A DNA stretch of 64,000 bases from Lachnospiraceae bacterium (GTDB taxonomy: Bacteria > Bacillota > Clostridia > Lachnospirales > Lachnospiraceae). A program made the position numbers and the translations under genes. Positions 8,678-17,941 of the stretch are shown here, piece by piece. Each line of letters begins with the position of its first letter. Positions within the stretch are counted from its first letter, which is position 1. The DNA is taken from contig JAAUZK010000004.1 in assembly GCA_014804655.1 (NCBI GenBank), positions 130,450 to 194,449 of the forward strand, read 5' to 3'. The notes under the pieces were generated by a model. It searched no databases and was not told the origin of the DNA. It saw nothing but the letters and a program-made list of their open reading frames with translations.

Positions 8678-10705
8678 TCATGATTCCACAAAATGAACCA
8701 CATTCTCCTTCTTCGCCAAGAGTTTCCCTGGCACCTTCGGATAGCCAAGCGCCACCGCCGCCCACACAATATGCTGCGTCGGCACCTGATAGCTATTTAA
8801 TAGTTCTCGGATCTCCGGCTCATCACACAGTGTCATAAGCGGATTCAACCAGACTGAACCAAGCCCGTAAGATTGTGCCGCCAGCATCATATTCTCCGCC
8901 GCACAGGAAGCATCTTGTATCCCGTCTTTATTTCTGCGGTCATTGGAGACCAGAATCAGTATCTGCGGATTTTCAAACCCATAGAAATGTACCTTCCTCT
9001 CTTCCGCCTTGGCACGCGTGATCTCCTTTAACTCTTTTATCTTATCCTGCGACTTTAATACGGTAAATCTCCAAGTCTGCATATTATGACCTGAGGGTGC
9101 ATAGTAACCAGTCTTAATGATCATATCCAGAATCCTATTATCAATAGGCTGATCAGTAAATTCCCTCACGCTTCGCCTTGCAAGCAGGTTGCAGATTATC
9201 GGGTTCATCAAGTCAACACTGCCACGTTCTTCATACATTCTATGCAGCGCTTTGCGATCCAGTTTCTGCATTTTATTCCGCGGCAGTTCATCCACCTGAA
9301 TAAACTCTTGCGGTAGCTTATACTTTTCCATACGGTTCGCCAGGTATTTTAGCAGAGCACCCTCATCAGCCATCCCGTTCTCCACCACCACATACAGCAC
9401 TGGCACCTGCCCAACTATCCCTTCCGGATCATCCACACCGATACACGCGCATTCTTTGATCTCGTCATATTCCTGCGCTATGTTCTCCACTTCTATGGGA
9501 GAAACCTTTTCTCCGCCAACATTGATGATATCATCGGCTCGTCCCAACATGAACACAAAGCCGTCTTCATCTATATAAATCAGATCATTAGTATATAGCC
9601 AGTCATCCCGAATTGTCTCATCCGTTAATACCGGCTCATTCCAGTATCCTTCCATCCGCATCCTACCATGTAAAAGCATTCTTCCAGCAGTATCCATATC
9701 TTTGGCAGCCACCTCATTGCCGTCCAAACCAACTGCCTTTACTTCAATTCCTTCCAATGGTCTGCCGATAGATGCCAGTTTATCGGGATGGTTTGTGATG
9801 TCAAGGAAAACTGCGCCGCCTGTCTCCGTTGACCCCCATGTATTAAATAACTGCGTATCTGGCAACAACCTAAGCAATTTCTTTTTCATATCCACGCTCA
9901 CAGATCCGGCACCAAACTCTATATACCGCAACTGTCCGATCACAGTTGCAAAATGCTCCTGCATCTGCCTGTATATCACCTCCATGGAAGCCGGCACGCA
10001 AACCATAGCCGTACAGTGATGTAGCCCTATATTTGTCTCTATCTCCTTCGCAAACGTAAAACCACTCTGCAGTACAATCGTTGCCCCCAGATACAGAGTT
10101 GAGCGCAATACACGCATACCGAAAGAATGATTAAGCGGTAGTGGATTTAATACAATATCATCCCCGCGCATACGTATTCCATTGCAGGTATTCAGCATAT
10201 TTGCGTAAATACATCTATAGCTCAGCATAGCGCCTTTCGGCTTTCCCGTCGTACCCGTGGTGAAAATCAGTTCGCAAAGTTGCCCCTCCTCCGGTTCAGC
10301 ATAGTCAATATACTCCTGTTCCTGTACAGACTCTTTATAAAGCTGTTTAAGAGAAACCGTCCTAATCTCCTCTGGCAATTTCTTGCCGTCTGCCAAAAAA
10401 ATATCCGCCTGCGTCATTTCCCATATGTCCTGAATATTTTCCGGTTTCGCAAATTTGTCAATGCCTACCGTAACAGCCCCAATGTACTGAATCGATAAAA
10501 GCCCCGCGATATATTCCGGCTTGGAAACGGCGTTGAGCATCACCCTGTGCCCTTTCCCAATTCCCATTTCATGGAGAAGGGTCGCCATCCCTATAATCCG
10601 TTTCTTGAGTTCCCCGTAGGTTACTGTTACATTCTTAAAACAGACAGCTTTTTTCTCCGGCTGGGTATCCCCATATTCCAATATCTTCCCTACCAATGTT
10701 TCCAT
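8678..10705 (-). CDS. AMP-forming acyl ligase fused to nitroreductase domain
   Basis: Start at the ATG at 10703-10705, with GGGAG 6 bases upstream, giving 675 residues. Residues 1 to about 495 are an ANL adenylating enzyme: FTTGTTGKPKG (ATP loop), NTWGSTETGG, WLYTND, GRADDIINVGGEKVSP and the C-terminal PRNKMQKLDRK with the expected catalytic Lys. Residues from about 505 to the end are a nitroreductase-type FMN domain: LLARRSVREF, YAPSGHNMQTWRFTV and QSYGLGSVWLNP. The combination of acid activation and flavin redox chemistry in one chain, next to a free acyl carrier protein and a GNAT-like protein, suggests that an acid is adenylated, loaded on the carrier and then oxidised or reduced. The fusion, rather than each domain, is the unusual point. 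The substrate acid is unknown. Confidence 0.9.
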   Translation of the reverse strand: METLVGKILEYGDTQPEKKAVCFKNVTVTYGELKKRIIGMATLLHEMGIGKGHRVMLNAVSKPEYIAGLLSIQYIGAVTVGIDKFAKPENIQDIWEMTQADIFLADGKKLPEEIRTVSLKQLYKESVQEQEYIDYAEPEEGQLCELIFTTGTTGKPKGAMLSYRCIYANMLNTCNGIRMRGDDIVLNPLPLNHSFGMRVLRSTLYLGATIVLQSGFTFAKEIETNIGLHHCTAMVCVPASMEVIYRQMQEHFATVIGQLRYIEFGAGSVSVDMKKKLLRLLPDTQLFNTWGSTETGGAVFLDITNHPDKLASIGRPLEGIEVKAVGLDGNEVAAKDMDTAGRMLLHGRMRMEGYWNEPVLTDETIRDDWLYTNDLIYIDEDGFVFMLGRADDIINVGGEKVSPIEVENIAQEYDEIKECACIGVDDPEGIVGQVPVLYVVVENGMADEGALLKYLANRMEKYKLPQEFIQVDELPRNKMQKLDRKALHRMYEERGSVDLMNPIICNLLARRSVREFTDQPIDNRILDMIIKTGYYAPSGHNMQTWRFTVLKSQDKIKELKEITRAKAEERKVHFYGFENPQILILVSNDRRNKDGIQDASCAAENMMLAAQSYGLGSVWLNPLMTLCDEPEIRELLNSYQVPTQHIVWAAVALGYPKVPGKLLAKKENVVHFVES

Positions 10706-10794
10706 CTTCGTCTCCCATATATACAAATACCCGTCCTATTTTCCCACGCTGTTTTCAGTTTATAATGCATTCGCCTCCAAGATATCATCTTGTA

Positions 10795-11022
10795 TCACGC
10801 CTGCAACCGTTGAACCATCGCCACCATCGCATCAATAGAATTAAAATTCTCAGGCATGATTTCCTCATAAGGAATATCAATTCCATACTCCATGCTGAGC
10901 GTGCTAATCACAGAAACGATTGTCAAAGAATCCAAAATACCGTCATCCACCAATTCATCAGATGCGGTAAAATCAATCTCCGGGTTCTCTGTTGATAATA
11001 ATTGTAATAATTCTTCTCTCAT
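10795..11022 (-). CDS. Acyl carrier protein (module 1)
   Basis: A 75-residue acidic protein of the size of a phosphopantetheine carrier. DELVDDGILDSLTIVSVI near residues 22-39 includes the DSL motif whose Ser would receive the 4'-phosphopantetheine arm. It lies between the ligase-nitroreductase fusion and a GNAT-like gene, with about 90 bases on either side, so it most likely carries the acyl group made by the ligase rather than serving fatty acid synthesis. A second carrier protein with a comparable setting is at 24484. The ribosome binding site is weak (GAAGAG). Confidence 0.9.
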   Translation of the reverse strand: MREELLQLLSTENPEIDFTASDELVDDGILDSLTIVSVISTLSMEYGIDIPYEEIMPENFNSIDAMVAMVQRLQA

Positions 11023-11111
11023 CTGCTCAACTCTTCTCTTTCTTCAGTCACTCTCACTAAATCTCCACTAAACATCAACTACCGCAATACCATAACTCCT
11101 CTACATATTTA

Positions 11112-12137
11112 TCATAGATTTGGCCTATCCTGGTCTCCGTCCGCCTTACAAAACAAGACTCCGTCTACCGGATAGTGCACCCAAATATCTACATTTCTCT
11201 GTTCAAAAGGATGGAAGTAATTTGGTATGATATTTGCATCATCGTCTTTCCTTAGTGTAAACCCTGCCTCATAAATATAGCGTTCTTCAAATCCCATACA
11301 ATAAAAATCAATATATTCATACTGCTCTTTCATCGAGTCAAAGAAACTGCCCAAACACCCAAAGCAACTCTGTTCTCCTACATAATCCACAATTCTCAGC
11401 GCCTTGCGGTCATCTACAGTCTCTTCCCGAAATACGATAATCGCCTTAGATCTTCCTTCTGTTGAGATTCCATAAACCTTATATTCATATATAGGATGTT
11501 CAAAAAAACGTCTTCTTATATAGTTTTTATCTTTGTAGGGTATGCTATCCTTATTCAGCAACTCTGTATAATTTTCATCAAATGCTTTAAAATCATTTAT
11601 TTCTTGAATTTCAACCGACAGCTCCGCAGCAGATCCGTTGACAGCAGCACTTTTCGGAAGATATTCAATGCAGGCAATATGAAAATCCTGCTTTTTACAA
11701 AGCCTGTAAAAATGCTTCATCTTACCGGCCTTACGATTTGGCAGAATCTTCATAATTGAAATTGTTGTTTTAGGATTTGCGCCAATTCCAAGTTTATATC
11801 GAACCATTTCTTCCAATCGTATAGACAATTCCAATCCCAGCAACGGAATATTTCCTTCCTTAACCTTCCATATGCTTCCCCATATATCCATACATTCTTC
11901 GTCATGTGATGCCTTAAGATATCCCAGAATCCCTTCCAGCGTATCTTGCTGTCTGTCGATTGCCAAAATGAAATTTACACTGCCATTCGGTTCCAGAAAC
12001 TCATACTCAAAAAAAGAACGGTTGACTGCTAAAATATGTCCTTTTTTCCAATAGGTATCAATAAATGTCATGATCTGTGCAATATCTTCTTTTGCTGCCA
12101 GACGGATTATATATTTTTCATCATATTTAATATTCAA
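11112..12137 (-). CDS. Large GNAT-like acyltransferase (module 1)
   Basis: I place the start at a TTG at 12135-12137 because a perfect GGAGG lies 6 bases upstream and the product then aligns with the N-terminus of the paralogue at 20930. Longer frames to ATG 12185 or TTG 12209 lack a ribosome binding site. The 341 residues begin with IIRLAAKEDIAQIMTFI, a GNAT-type beta-alpha opening, followed by HILAVNRSFFEYEF. The C-terminus shares NIIPNYF-x-PFE-x-RNVDI and DGDQDRP with the 20930 protein, and the middle shares IPYKDKNYIRRRFFEHP. Both paralogues accompany an acyl carrier protein and an AMP-forming ligase, so I infer that this protein transfers the carrier-bound acyl group to an amino sugar. 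The acceptor is not known. Confidence 0.7.
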   Translation of the reverse strand: MNIKYDEKYIIRLAAKEDIAQIMTFIDTYWKKGHILAVNRSFFEYEFLEPNGSVNFILAIDRQQDTLEGILGYLKASHDEECMDIWGSIWKVKEGNIPLLGLELSIRLEEMVRYKLGIGANPKTTISIMKILPNRKAGKMKHFYRLCKKQDFHIACIEYLPKSAAVNGSAAELSVEIQEINDFKAFDENYTELLNKDSIPYKDKNYIRRRFFEHPIYEYKVYGISTEGRSKAIIVFREETVDDRKALRIVDYVGEQSCFGCLGSFFDSMKEQYEYIDFYCMGFEERYIYEAGFTLRKDDDANIIPNYFHPFEQRNVDIWVHYPVDGVLFCKADGDQDRPNL

Positions 12138-12209
12138 AGCAGACCTCCATCCTACAGCCAGATCGTCGGCCACATGTCTATCCATGACGATTATATTTCT
12201 ACAAATCAA

Positions 12210-13334
12210 TTAGCCACTGATTTTAAGCAGAACGTCAATGATCCGCTCCTGATCCTCCTCCGTTAAATACGCCGAAAAAGGGATTGAAAACGTTCTGTCC
12301 GCATAGTCAACAGTATTTTCAAACAATTCATCACCCATAAAGCAGTCTGCAAATACTTTCATACAGTGCATGGGATTAGGATAATAAACAATAGTCGGAA
12401 TGCCTTCTTCCTGCAATTTTGTCCGCACCTCATCCCTGTGTGTCTGATCTTCAGCCAGAAGTGCATACTGCGCATAGGAAGATACCGTATTTTTACTAAT
12501 AAAGGGAATCACAAACCTATCCTTCAATGCCTCATCATATCGTGCGGCGATCTCCTGTCTTCTTGTTATCTCTTCATCTAAGACTGCCAGTTTGGGAAGC
12601 ATGACTGCCGCCTGCAGGGTATCTAATCTGGCATTCATTCCGACTCTGATATTATCATACTTACTGCTTCCCTTTCCGTGGACACGCAAAGATTTAAGCA
12701 GATCCCGCGTCTCCTCACTATCGGTAAATACTGCACCACCGTCCCCGTAACACCCCAAAGGTTTCGACGGGAAAAAGGACGTTGCCCCGATGTCTCCCAG
12801 CGATCCGCACTTTCTACCCTTATAGGAAGCTCCCGTTCCCTGCGCCGCATCCTCGATCAATAAAAGCTCGTATTTGTCTGTAATCTCGCGCAATCTGTCA
12901 TAATCTGCCGGGTTCCCGATAAAATCCACTGCTACCACAGCTTTCGGCTTCAGTGCCCCTTTAGCTATAACAGCCTTGATCTGTCTTTCCAGGCTATCCG
13001 GGCTGATATTGTAGGTATCTTTATCAATATCACAGAAAACAGGTTCCGCCCCCAACATAAATGCCGGTTCCACCGATGCCACAAAGGTCATGTCGGGACA
13101 GAAGACCGCATCTCCTCTGCCGATTCCGTGTGCCATGTAGATCAACTGCAGCGCATCCGTTCCGCTGGAACATCCTATCGCATACTTAATGCCCACATAC
13201 GCAGCAAGTTTCTCCTCAAACTCTTCGACTTGTTTCCCTATAATAAAGTTGGTGTCTTCCAACACTCTGTTTATGTTTTGATCGATCTCACTCTTTAATG
13301 CATGATACTGTGCCTTTAAATCAATAAACTCCAT
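12210..13334 (-). CDS. DegT/DnrJ/EryC1 sugar aminotransferase, WbpE/WlbC-like
   Basis: Start at the ATG at 13332-13334, with GGAGG 6 bases upstream; an upstream in-frame start at 13370 is not needed. The 374-residue PLP enzyme starts with MEFIDLKAQYHALKSEID, typical for the WbpE/WlbC group. It has GCSSGTDALQL, IEDAAQGTGASYKGRKCG (the Asp that binds the PLP ring nitrogen) and ATSFFPSKPLGCYGDGG, where the Lys of SPSK/FPSK binds PLP. With the WlbA-like oxidoreductase and WlbB-like acetyltransferase directly upstream, the likely reaction is amination of the 3-keto group of UDP-N-acetyl-3-oxo-glucuronate. It does not look like LegC, which starts differently. A LegC-like role cannot be excluded. 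Confidence 0.85.
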   Translation of the reverse strand: MEFIDLKAQYHALKSEIDQNINRVLEDTNFIIGKQVEEFEEKLAAYVGIKYAIGCSSGTDALQLIYMAHGIGRGDAVFCPDMTFVASVEPAFMLGAEPVFCDIDKDTYNISPDSLERQIKAVIAKGALKPKAVVAVDFIGNPADYDRLREITDKYELLLIEDAAQGTGASYKGRKCGSLGDIGATSFFPSKPLGCYGDGGAVFTDSEETRDLLKSLRVHGKGSSKYDNIRVGMNARLDTLQAAVMLPKLAVLDEEITRRQEIAARYDEALKDRFVIPFISKNTVSSYAQYALLAEDQTHRDEVRTKLQEEGIPTIVYYPNPMHCMKVFADCFMGDELFENTVDYADRTFSIPFSAYLTEEDQERIIDVLLKISG

Positions 13335-13395
13335 ACTGTTCCTCCACTGCACATATTTCAGACGCATCACACTTTTCTGCTTCCGCGAAAGTATA

Positions 13396-13983
13396 TCACG
13401 GCTCTATTTCTTCAGCCTTCACTTCACCACCGGATGACACTTTATACTGTCGACCACATTCCGGACATCGCCACAAGTCTGCTTCTTCCTGCAGCCTACC
13501 TCCGCACATACAAACATATCCCACAGTTCTTCCGGGATTGCCTACCACAAGATGATATTCACCCACATCGTGAGTCACTACTGTTCCCGCCCCCACCATG
13601 GCATATCGTCCTATCGTATTTCCGCACACGATTGTTGCATTTGCACCTATAGACGCACCTTTTCGAATGATCGTCTCTTTAAACTCGTGCTTTTTTTCAA
13701 TGAAACTCCGGGGATTGATCACATTGGTGAACACGCAATTGGGGCCCAGAAAAACATCGTCCTCACATACCACACCCTGGTACAAAGCAACATTGTTCTT
13801 CACCTTCACATTATTGCCTATGCGCACACCGTTCTCGACAAATACATTCTGCCCGATATTACAATTTGTGCCAATAACGGAACTGCCCATGATATTACAG
13901 AACTGCCATATCCTTGTCCCCTCGCCGATCTGCGCATCATCGCTGACCAGGCTGGTGGGGTCTGCCTGATATCCTTTATTCAT
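13396..13983 (-). CDS. wlbB: Left-handed beta-helix sugar N-acetyltransferase, WlbB/WbpD-like
   Basis: The ATG at 13981-13983 has AAAGG 7 bases upstream and gives 195 residues, the usual WbpD/WlbB size. The frame is open to 14049 but that extension overlaps the preceding gene. Hexapeptide repeats run from about residue 14 to 145 (IGEGTRIWQF, IGTNCNIGQNVFV, IGANATIVCG, YAMVGAGTVVT), the parallel beta-helix that binds acetyl-CoA. The C-terminus has CMCGG and, 12 residues later, CPECG, a likely zinc ribbon. In the WlbA-WlbB-WlbC pathway this enzyme acetylates the 3-amino group of UDP-GlcNAc(3NH2)A. Given the carrier-protein modules nearby, other acyl groups are conceivable, but acetyl transfer is the default. 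Confidence 0.85.
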   Translation of the reverse strand: MNKGYQADPTSLVSDDAQIGEGTRIWQFCNIMGSSVIGTNCNIGQNVFVENGVRIGNNVKVKNNVALYQGVVCEDDVFLGPNCVFTNVINPRSFIEKKHEFKETIIRKGASIGANATIVCGNTIGRYAMVGAGTVVTHDVGEYHLVVGNPGRTVGYVCMCGGRLQEEADLWRCPECGRQYKVSSGGEVKAEEIEP

Positions 13984-14003
13984 TCTTCTGCCTTTCCGTC
14001 GTG

Positions 14004-15086
14004 CTATCTCTTTTCTCCGAATCTGCCGGCAAAATCCATTGTACTGCAATCCTGCATCGGAAGCTTAACGGTTTGTCCGGTATCGGCCGCCTTGTAGATT
14101 GCCAGTACCAGCTCAAGCGCTCTGCGTCCCGCCTCGGCATCCACATAAGGTGCACGATCCTGTTCAATAGCCTGAATCACATCTGCGTACAACTTGGAAT
14201 GCCCGAACCCGTATACATTAGGCGGATTCTCATGACACTCCTTCTTGATTTCCTCCGGATCATCCAGATAATCCGAGAATCTCCACTCTTCGATAATGTT
14301 AACAGCTTCTCCGCCTGCTTTGACCGTACCCTTCTCCCCGAAAATATATAAAGTCTCTTCCAGGTTCCTGGGATATATATTCGTTGTACCTTCCACAATA
14401 CCATAGCTTCCGTTCTTGAATCTGATCAAGGCAATTCCGAGATCTTCCGCCTCAATATAATCATGCTTGAGACGATCCGTGAAGCCTATGACCTCCTCGA
14501 TCTCATCCCCCATCATCCAACGTAGCAGATCAATATCATGGATGCACTGATTCATCAACGCACCGCCGTCCTGTTCCCAGGTGCCGCGCCATTTGGCGCG
14601 GGCATAGTACTCATAATCCCTTGCCCATCTGATATGTGCCGTTCCGTAATACAATCTGCCGAACCGCTGCATCTCGATCGCTTCCCTGATCTTTAAGACA
14701 GATTTATTGAATCTGTTCTGATGACAGGCGCATACTTTAACATTCTTTTTACGTGCTCTCTCAATGATTTCGTCCGCATCCTTCAACGAAAGCGCTATGG
14801 GCTTCTCAATAATAAGATTGCACCCCGCGTCAATACAATCCAATGCGATCTGTGCATGTTTACCACTCTCCGTTGCAATAGCAACAAGTTCCGGTTTTAT
14901 TTCCTCAAGCATCTTATGATAATCGGTATACTGCGCCACATCTGCCGACAGCTTGTGCTTCAGCATCTTGTCCTTCATGTTATCCGGCACAATGTCGCAT
15001 AATGCTGCTATTTCCAAATGATTATTTAAAGCTGCTACAACGTGGTTAGGTGATATCCTCCCACAACCGATCAATGCGTATTTCAT
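14004..15086 (-). CDS. wlbA: Gfo/Idh/MocA sugar oxidoreductase, WlbA/WbpB-like
   Basis: The ATG at 15084-15086 with GAGGG 6 bases upstream gives 360 residues. ALIGCGRISPNHVVAAL is the NAD-binding start, IIEKPIALS holds the EKP motif near residue 95 and NQCIHDIDLLRWMMGD near residue 175 holds the catalytic-region His. This fits WlbA/WbpB, which oxidises C3 of UDP-GlcNAc-uronate. It is followed 20 bases later by the acetyltransferase and then the aminotransferase, the known pathway order to UDP-2,3-diacetamido-glucuronate. The UDP-GlcNAc 6-dehydrogenase that would make the substrate is not in the window and must be encoded elsewhere if this assignment is right. Confidence 0.85.
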   Translation of the reverse strand: MKYALIGCGRISPNHVVAALNNHLEIAALCDIVPDNMKDKMLKHKLSADVAQYTDYHKMLEEIKPELVAIATESGKHAQIALDCIDAGCNLIIEKPIALSLKDADEIIERARKKNVKVCACHQNRFNKSVLKIREAIEMQRFGRLYYGTAHIRWARDYEYYARAKWRGTWEQDGGALMNQCIHDIDLLRWMMGDEIEEVIGFTDRLKHDYIEAEDLGIALIRFKNGSYGIVEGTTNIYPRNLEETLYIFGEKGTVKAGGEAVNIIEEWRFSDYLDDPEEIKKECHENPPNVYGFGHSKLYADVIQAIEQDRAPYVDAEAGRRALELVLAIYKAADTGQTVKLPMQDCSTMDFAGRFGEKR

Positions 15087-15135
15087 TTCGTTCCCTCTTA
15101 TCATTTTCGCTTTTACTGATTTACTGTTCCATTGC

Positions 15136-16278
15136 TTAATGTTTCTTTTCTCTTTTACTGTTTCCCGTCACTCTGTCGATGAACCGGTTATACCGTTCCA
15201 TATAATGCCCGATATTACTCCTGAACTTCCTGTCTGCCTGCTTGACATGTGAACATTTCTGAATAACCGCGGCAAGCGACTCCTCGCTTTCCGGTTCATA
15301 GAAATGGATCTTGTCCCGCAGTTCATCCCCCGACTGCATCTTCTCTATATCCGGCTCATGTCCGGGAATGATGACCCCTGCGCCGGCAAAAAGTCCCTCG
15401 TAGATCGTCCTCCCAATACAGAACTGCGGTTCCCCACGTATAATATAATCGCTGACGCGGTATATGCTGCCCGTGTCTTTCATCTCTCCGCAATATATGA
15501 CACGCTCGTCAATTTCCGTCATCTTTGCACAGTCACGCCCATATGCATGATCGTTATTACCCACGATCAAAAGTCTGCTGTCCGGGTTTTCGTGTCTCAT
15601 AAATGACCTGAGAACAAATTTTGATCCTTTGTTGTCTCCCACCTGTCCAAGCATCGCAAATATTGTGTTTGCCTGTGTTACACCGCATTTTCTCAGACTG
15701 TCCTCATAATCGGCATCTGCAACCCACGTCATATCAAAGGGATTATTTAACACCATCGCACGCTTATTCCTCATAATCGCCTCGATGGGTATTCTCGTCG
15801 CTTCATCAATATAGATGATTCCCGCGGCCCTCTCCAAAGCCTTGACAAACTGTCCGATCCTGCGGTATTGCGGATTGATGATCTCCCTGGCATGAACAAT
15901 ATACCTGGCATTATCATCTATGATAGGGAATAAAACAAGTGAATTCAAATGCACATAATCATATCCACCATGCCTGATCACTCTTGTCCTTTTTCTCTTA
16001 CAGAAAAAAGCCATGATATTATTAACAATGTGCGAACACTCACTGAGTACACTCACCTTGTCATAATACTGGCAGCGGTATCTGGGCATCCATACCGTAT
16101 AAATATTCTTCAAATGGCTTCCAAGCAAACTCCTTAGTTCCACTTCATCCGCCTTACGGGTAAAACTCTTACAGATCAACAGATCATAGTCATAATCTAT
16201 ATTTTGAAGAACGCCTGTTATACTCCGATTTGCGCCGTATATGAAAATGCCTTCGTGTAATACGAATAATGCTTTCAT
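15136..16278 (-). CDS. Glycosyltransferase, GT4-like
   Basis: The ATG at 16276-16278 follows AAAGGA by 9 bases; an adjoining TTG at 16281 is less likely. The 380 residues look like a GT-B enzyme: an N-terminal MKALFVLHEGIFIYGANRS segment, VHLNSLVLFP near residue 110 where family members bind the acceptor, TIFAMLGQVGDNKGSKFVL starting the donor-binding domain near residue 205, and IGRTIYEGLFAGAGVIIPG near residue 295, the position of the E-x7-E-like nucleotide-sugar motif. The motif is degenerate compared with the GT4 genes further right. It probably adds a sugar to the lipid-linked glycan at the cytoplasmic membrane face. Donor and acceptor are unknown. Confidence 0.7.
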   Translation of the reverse strand: MKALFVLHEGIFIYGANRSITGVLQNIDYDYDLLICKSFTRKADEVELRSLLGSHLKNIYTVWMPRYRCQYYDKVSVLSECSHIVNNIMAFFCKRKRTRVIRHGGYDYVHLNSLVLFPIIDDNARYIVHAREIINPQYRRIGQFVKALERAAGIIYIDEATRIPIEAIMRNKRAMVLNNPFDMTWVADADYEDSLRKCGVTQANTIFAMLGQVGDNKGSKFVLRSFMRHENPDSRLLIVGNNDHAYGRDCAKMTEIDERVIYCGEMKDTGSIYRVSDYIIRGEPQFCIGRTIYEGLFAGAGVIIPGHEPDIEKMQSGDELRDKIHFYEPESEESLAAVIQKCSHVKQADRKFRSNIGHYMERYNRFIDRVTGNSKREKKH

Positions 16279-16327
16279 CAATTAGAATCCTTTACACCTT
16301 TTCCATATGGATTTTACCATATCTTGC

Positions 16328-17809
16328 CTATCTTGAACAGTCTGAATTGCTGACATCACATGGCGTGGTCGTACTGCGGTCATTCATAATCAGGTCAATC
16401 TCTCGTTTCATATTCTCCAGAGCGTTTTCCTTCCAGAAATTACTTTTCTGCTCTGTTGCTGAAGCATCGGATAATATCAACTGATACAGATCCTGGGCAG
16501 AATCAAAAAATTTTGCTATCCCCATCTCACACAGCTCAGCCACTGCAGGATACGCCCCTTCCCGCATGATATAAGTCCTCAGATTAAATTCAAGGCCTTC
16601 AAAAGTTGCCGTTGACCCGTATCCGCCGATCTGATATGTGGATGCCGCAAACAACTCATACAGATCAACTTTATTATTATCAATCACCTCTATGCCGGAA
16701 GCCGCCAGCTTCACATACCTCTCCTTCCACCTCTCATACTCACCGGGATGCAATTTATATACGATCCTGTATTGCGATTCATCTATCAGTTCATTCAACT
16801 CTGTCGCGATCTCCGACATCATTTCTCCAATCTTGGGCTGGGAGATGAAAATGATCTGATAAGGATATCTTTTGTCCGTTTTCTTTTTGGCTTCTTTCGC
16901 TCTCTCACATAAATGAGGGAACCCGATCTCCTTAAGCCTGTCCTGCGGAAGTGGAATACGCGCCATACTCAGCCAATATCCAGAAAAGGCGAAAAAATAT
17001 TGCGGAAACTGTTTAACCTGTGTACCGGGATAATAATTATATGCCACGTGAGTTTTTCCTGCCGCTCCATGCTGTAATTCTACCGTCGGAATATGCCGCT
17101 CTGCTGCCAGCTCATTAACGATCATGCAGTCAATGTTATATCCCACCACTTCCAGAATAATATGAGGGTTGACGCAATCTAGTATTTTGCCAAATTCTTT
17201 TCGTTTCGTTTGATATACGTAATATCCGCACACCATTTTATCAAGAACTGATTCAATATTATACTCAACATGATAAGCTCTGCTGATCTCCTCTATCGGC
17301 TTACAGATCTTATCACGCAAAGTTTTTCTAATCCCGGCAACCTGCTCCTTATGCAAGAACTGCCAACAATACCAATGTAGCATTGTTTTTATTTCGATCA
17401 GATCCGTATACACAAGATTTTCTGTCTTCACAGGTCTGAAATGCTTTTGAAAATAGGGTCTCTCCAAGACAATACTGTCAGGATATTCCGCCGCGATCCT
17501 GTCCGTATAAATACATTCATAACAATCTCCCGACCATACTCTGCGCTCCGCATTCAAAATCAATACATTATGCTTTCCTCTCGGAAGTCTGCTAAACAGC
17601 AGTGCATATTTTACAGTGCCCAGCCTTGCCTTCGCCTGTTGCCATTTAGAGCGTATCGGATATACATACAATGCTCCTCCCGAATCCAGCTTATTCATGA
17701 TCTCTCTCTCTACAACGTGTCGAAAATACGTCCAATATGCAAACCCGTTAATTTTGTCTTGGATTAGTCCGTATTTATGTTCAATTTTCAAAAAAGGTTC
17801 CAAATCCAT
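16328..17809 (-). CDS. GT-B-like capsule/polyol-phosphate type glycosyltransferase
   Basis: A 493-residue protein. The central HIPTVELQHGAAGKTH near residue 245 (the QHG motif) and the C-terminal YKLHPGEYERWKERY followed by YQIGGYGSTATFEGLEF are typical of the capsule-synthesis and CDP-glycerol transferase-like GT-B superfamily, in which HP and GS-x-T-x-E lie in the donor site. No membrane segments are visible. It sits between a GT4-like gene and a CMP-sialate synthetase. A transferase for a CMP-nonulosonic acid is one possibility, a polyol phosphate transferase another; sequence alone does not decide. The ribosome binding site is weak (AGAGGA 15 bases upstream). Confidence 0.65.
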   Translation of the reverse strand: MDLEPFLKIEHKYGLIQDKINGFAYWTYFRHVVEREIMNKLDSGGALYVYPIRSKWQQAKARLGTVKYALLFSRLPRGKHNVLILNAERRVWSGDCYECIYTDRIAAEYPDSIVLERPYFQKHFRPVKTENLVYTDLIEIKTMLHWYCWQFLHKEQVAGIRKTLRDKICKPIEEISRAYHVEYNIESVLDKMVCGYYVYQTKRKEFGKILDCVNPHIILEVVGYNIDCMIVNELAAERHIPTVELQHGAAGKTHVAYNYYPGTQVKQFPQYFFAFSGYWLSMARIPLPQDRLKEIGFPHLCERAKEAKKKTDKRYPYQIIFISQPKIGEMMSEIATELNELIDESQYRIVYKLHPGEYERWKERYVKLAASGIEVIDNNKVDLYELFAASTYQIGGYGSTATFEGLEFNLRTYIMREGAYPAVAELCEMGIAKFFDSAQDLYQLILSDASATEQKSNFWKENALENMKREIDLIMNDRSTTTPCDVSNSDCSR

Positions 17810-17941
17810 AAAAATACATCCATTCCTCTTGATTGTGCCCGCTTATTTCATATGCTTATCACGCTTGTCAGTTGTACTGAAAATACATTAAACCCGTATA
17901 GCAAGCTCCCTCTTAAAAGACAAATATGCTCATAGTTAAGT

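Noticed and set aside
8581-8769. 63-codon N-terminal extension of the nucleotidyltransferase
   Set aside because: It is Arg/Trp-rich and overlaps the ligase-nitroreductase gene; the CBS domain begins at the ATG at 8580.
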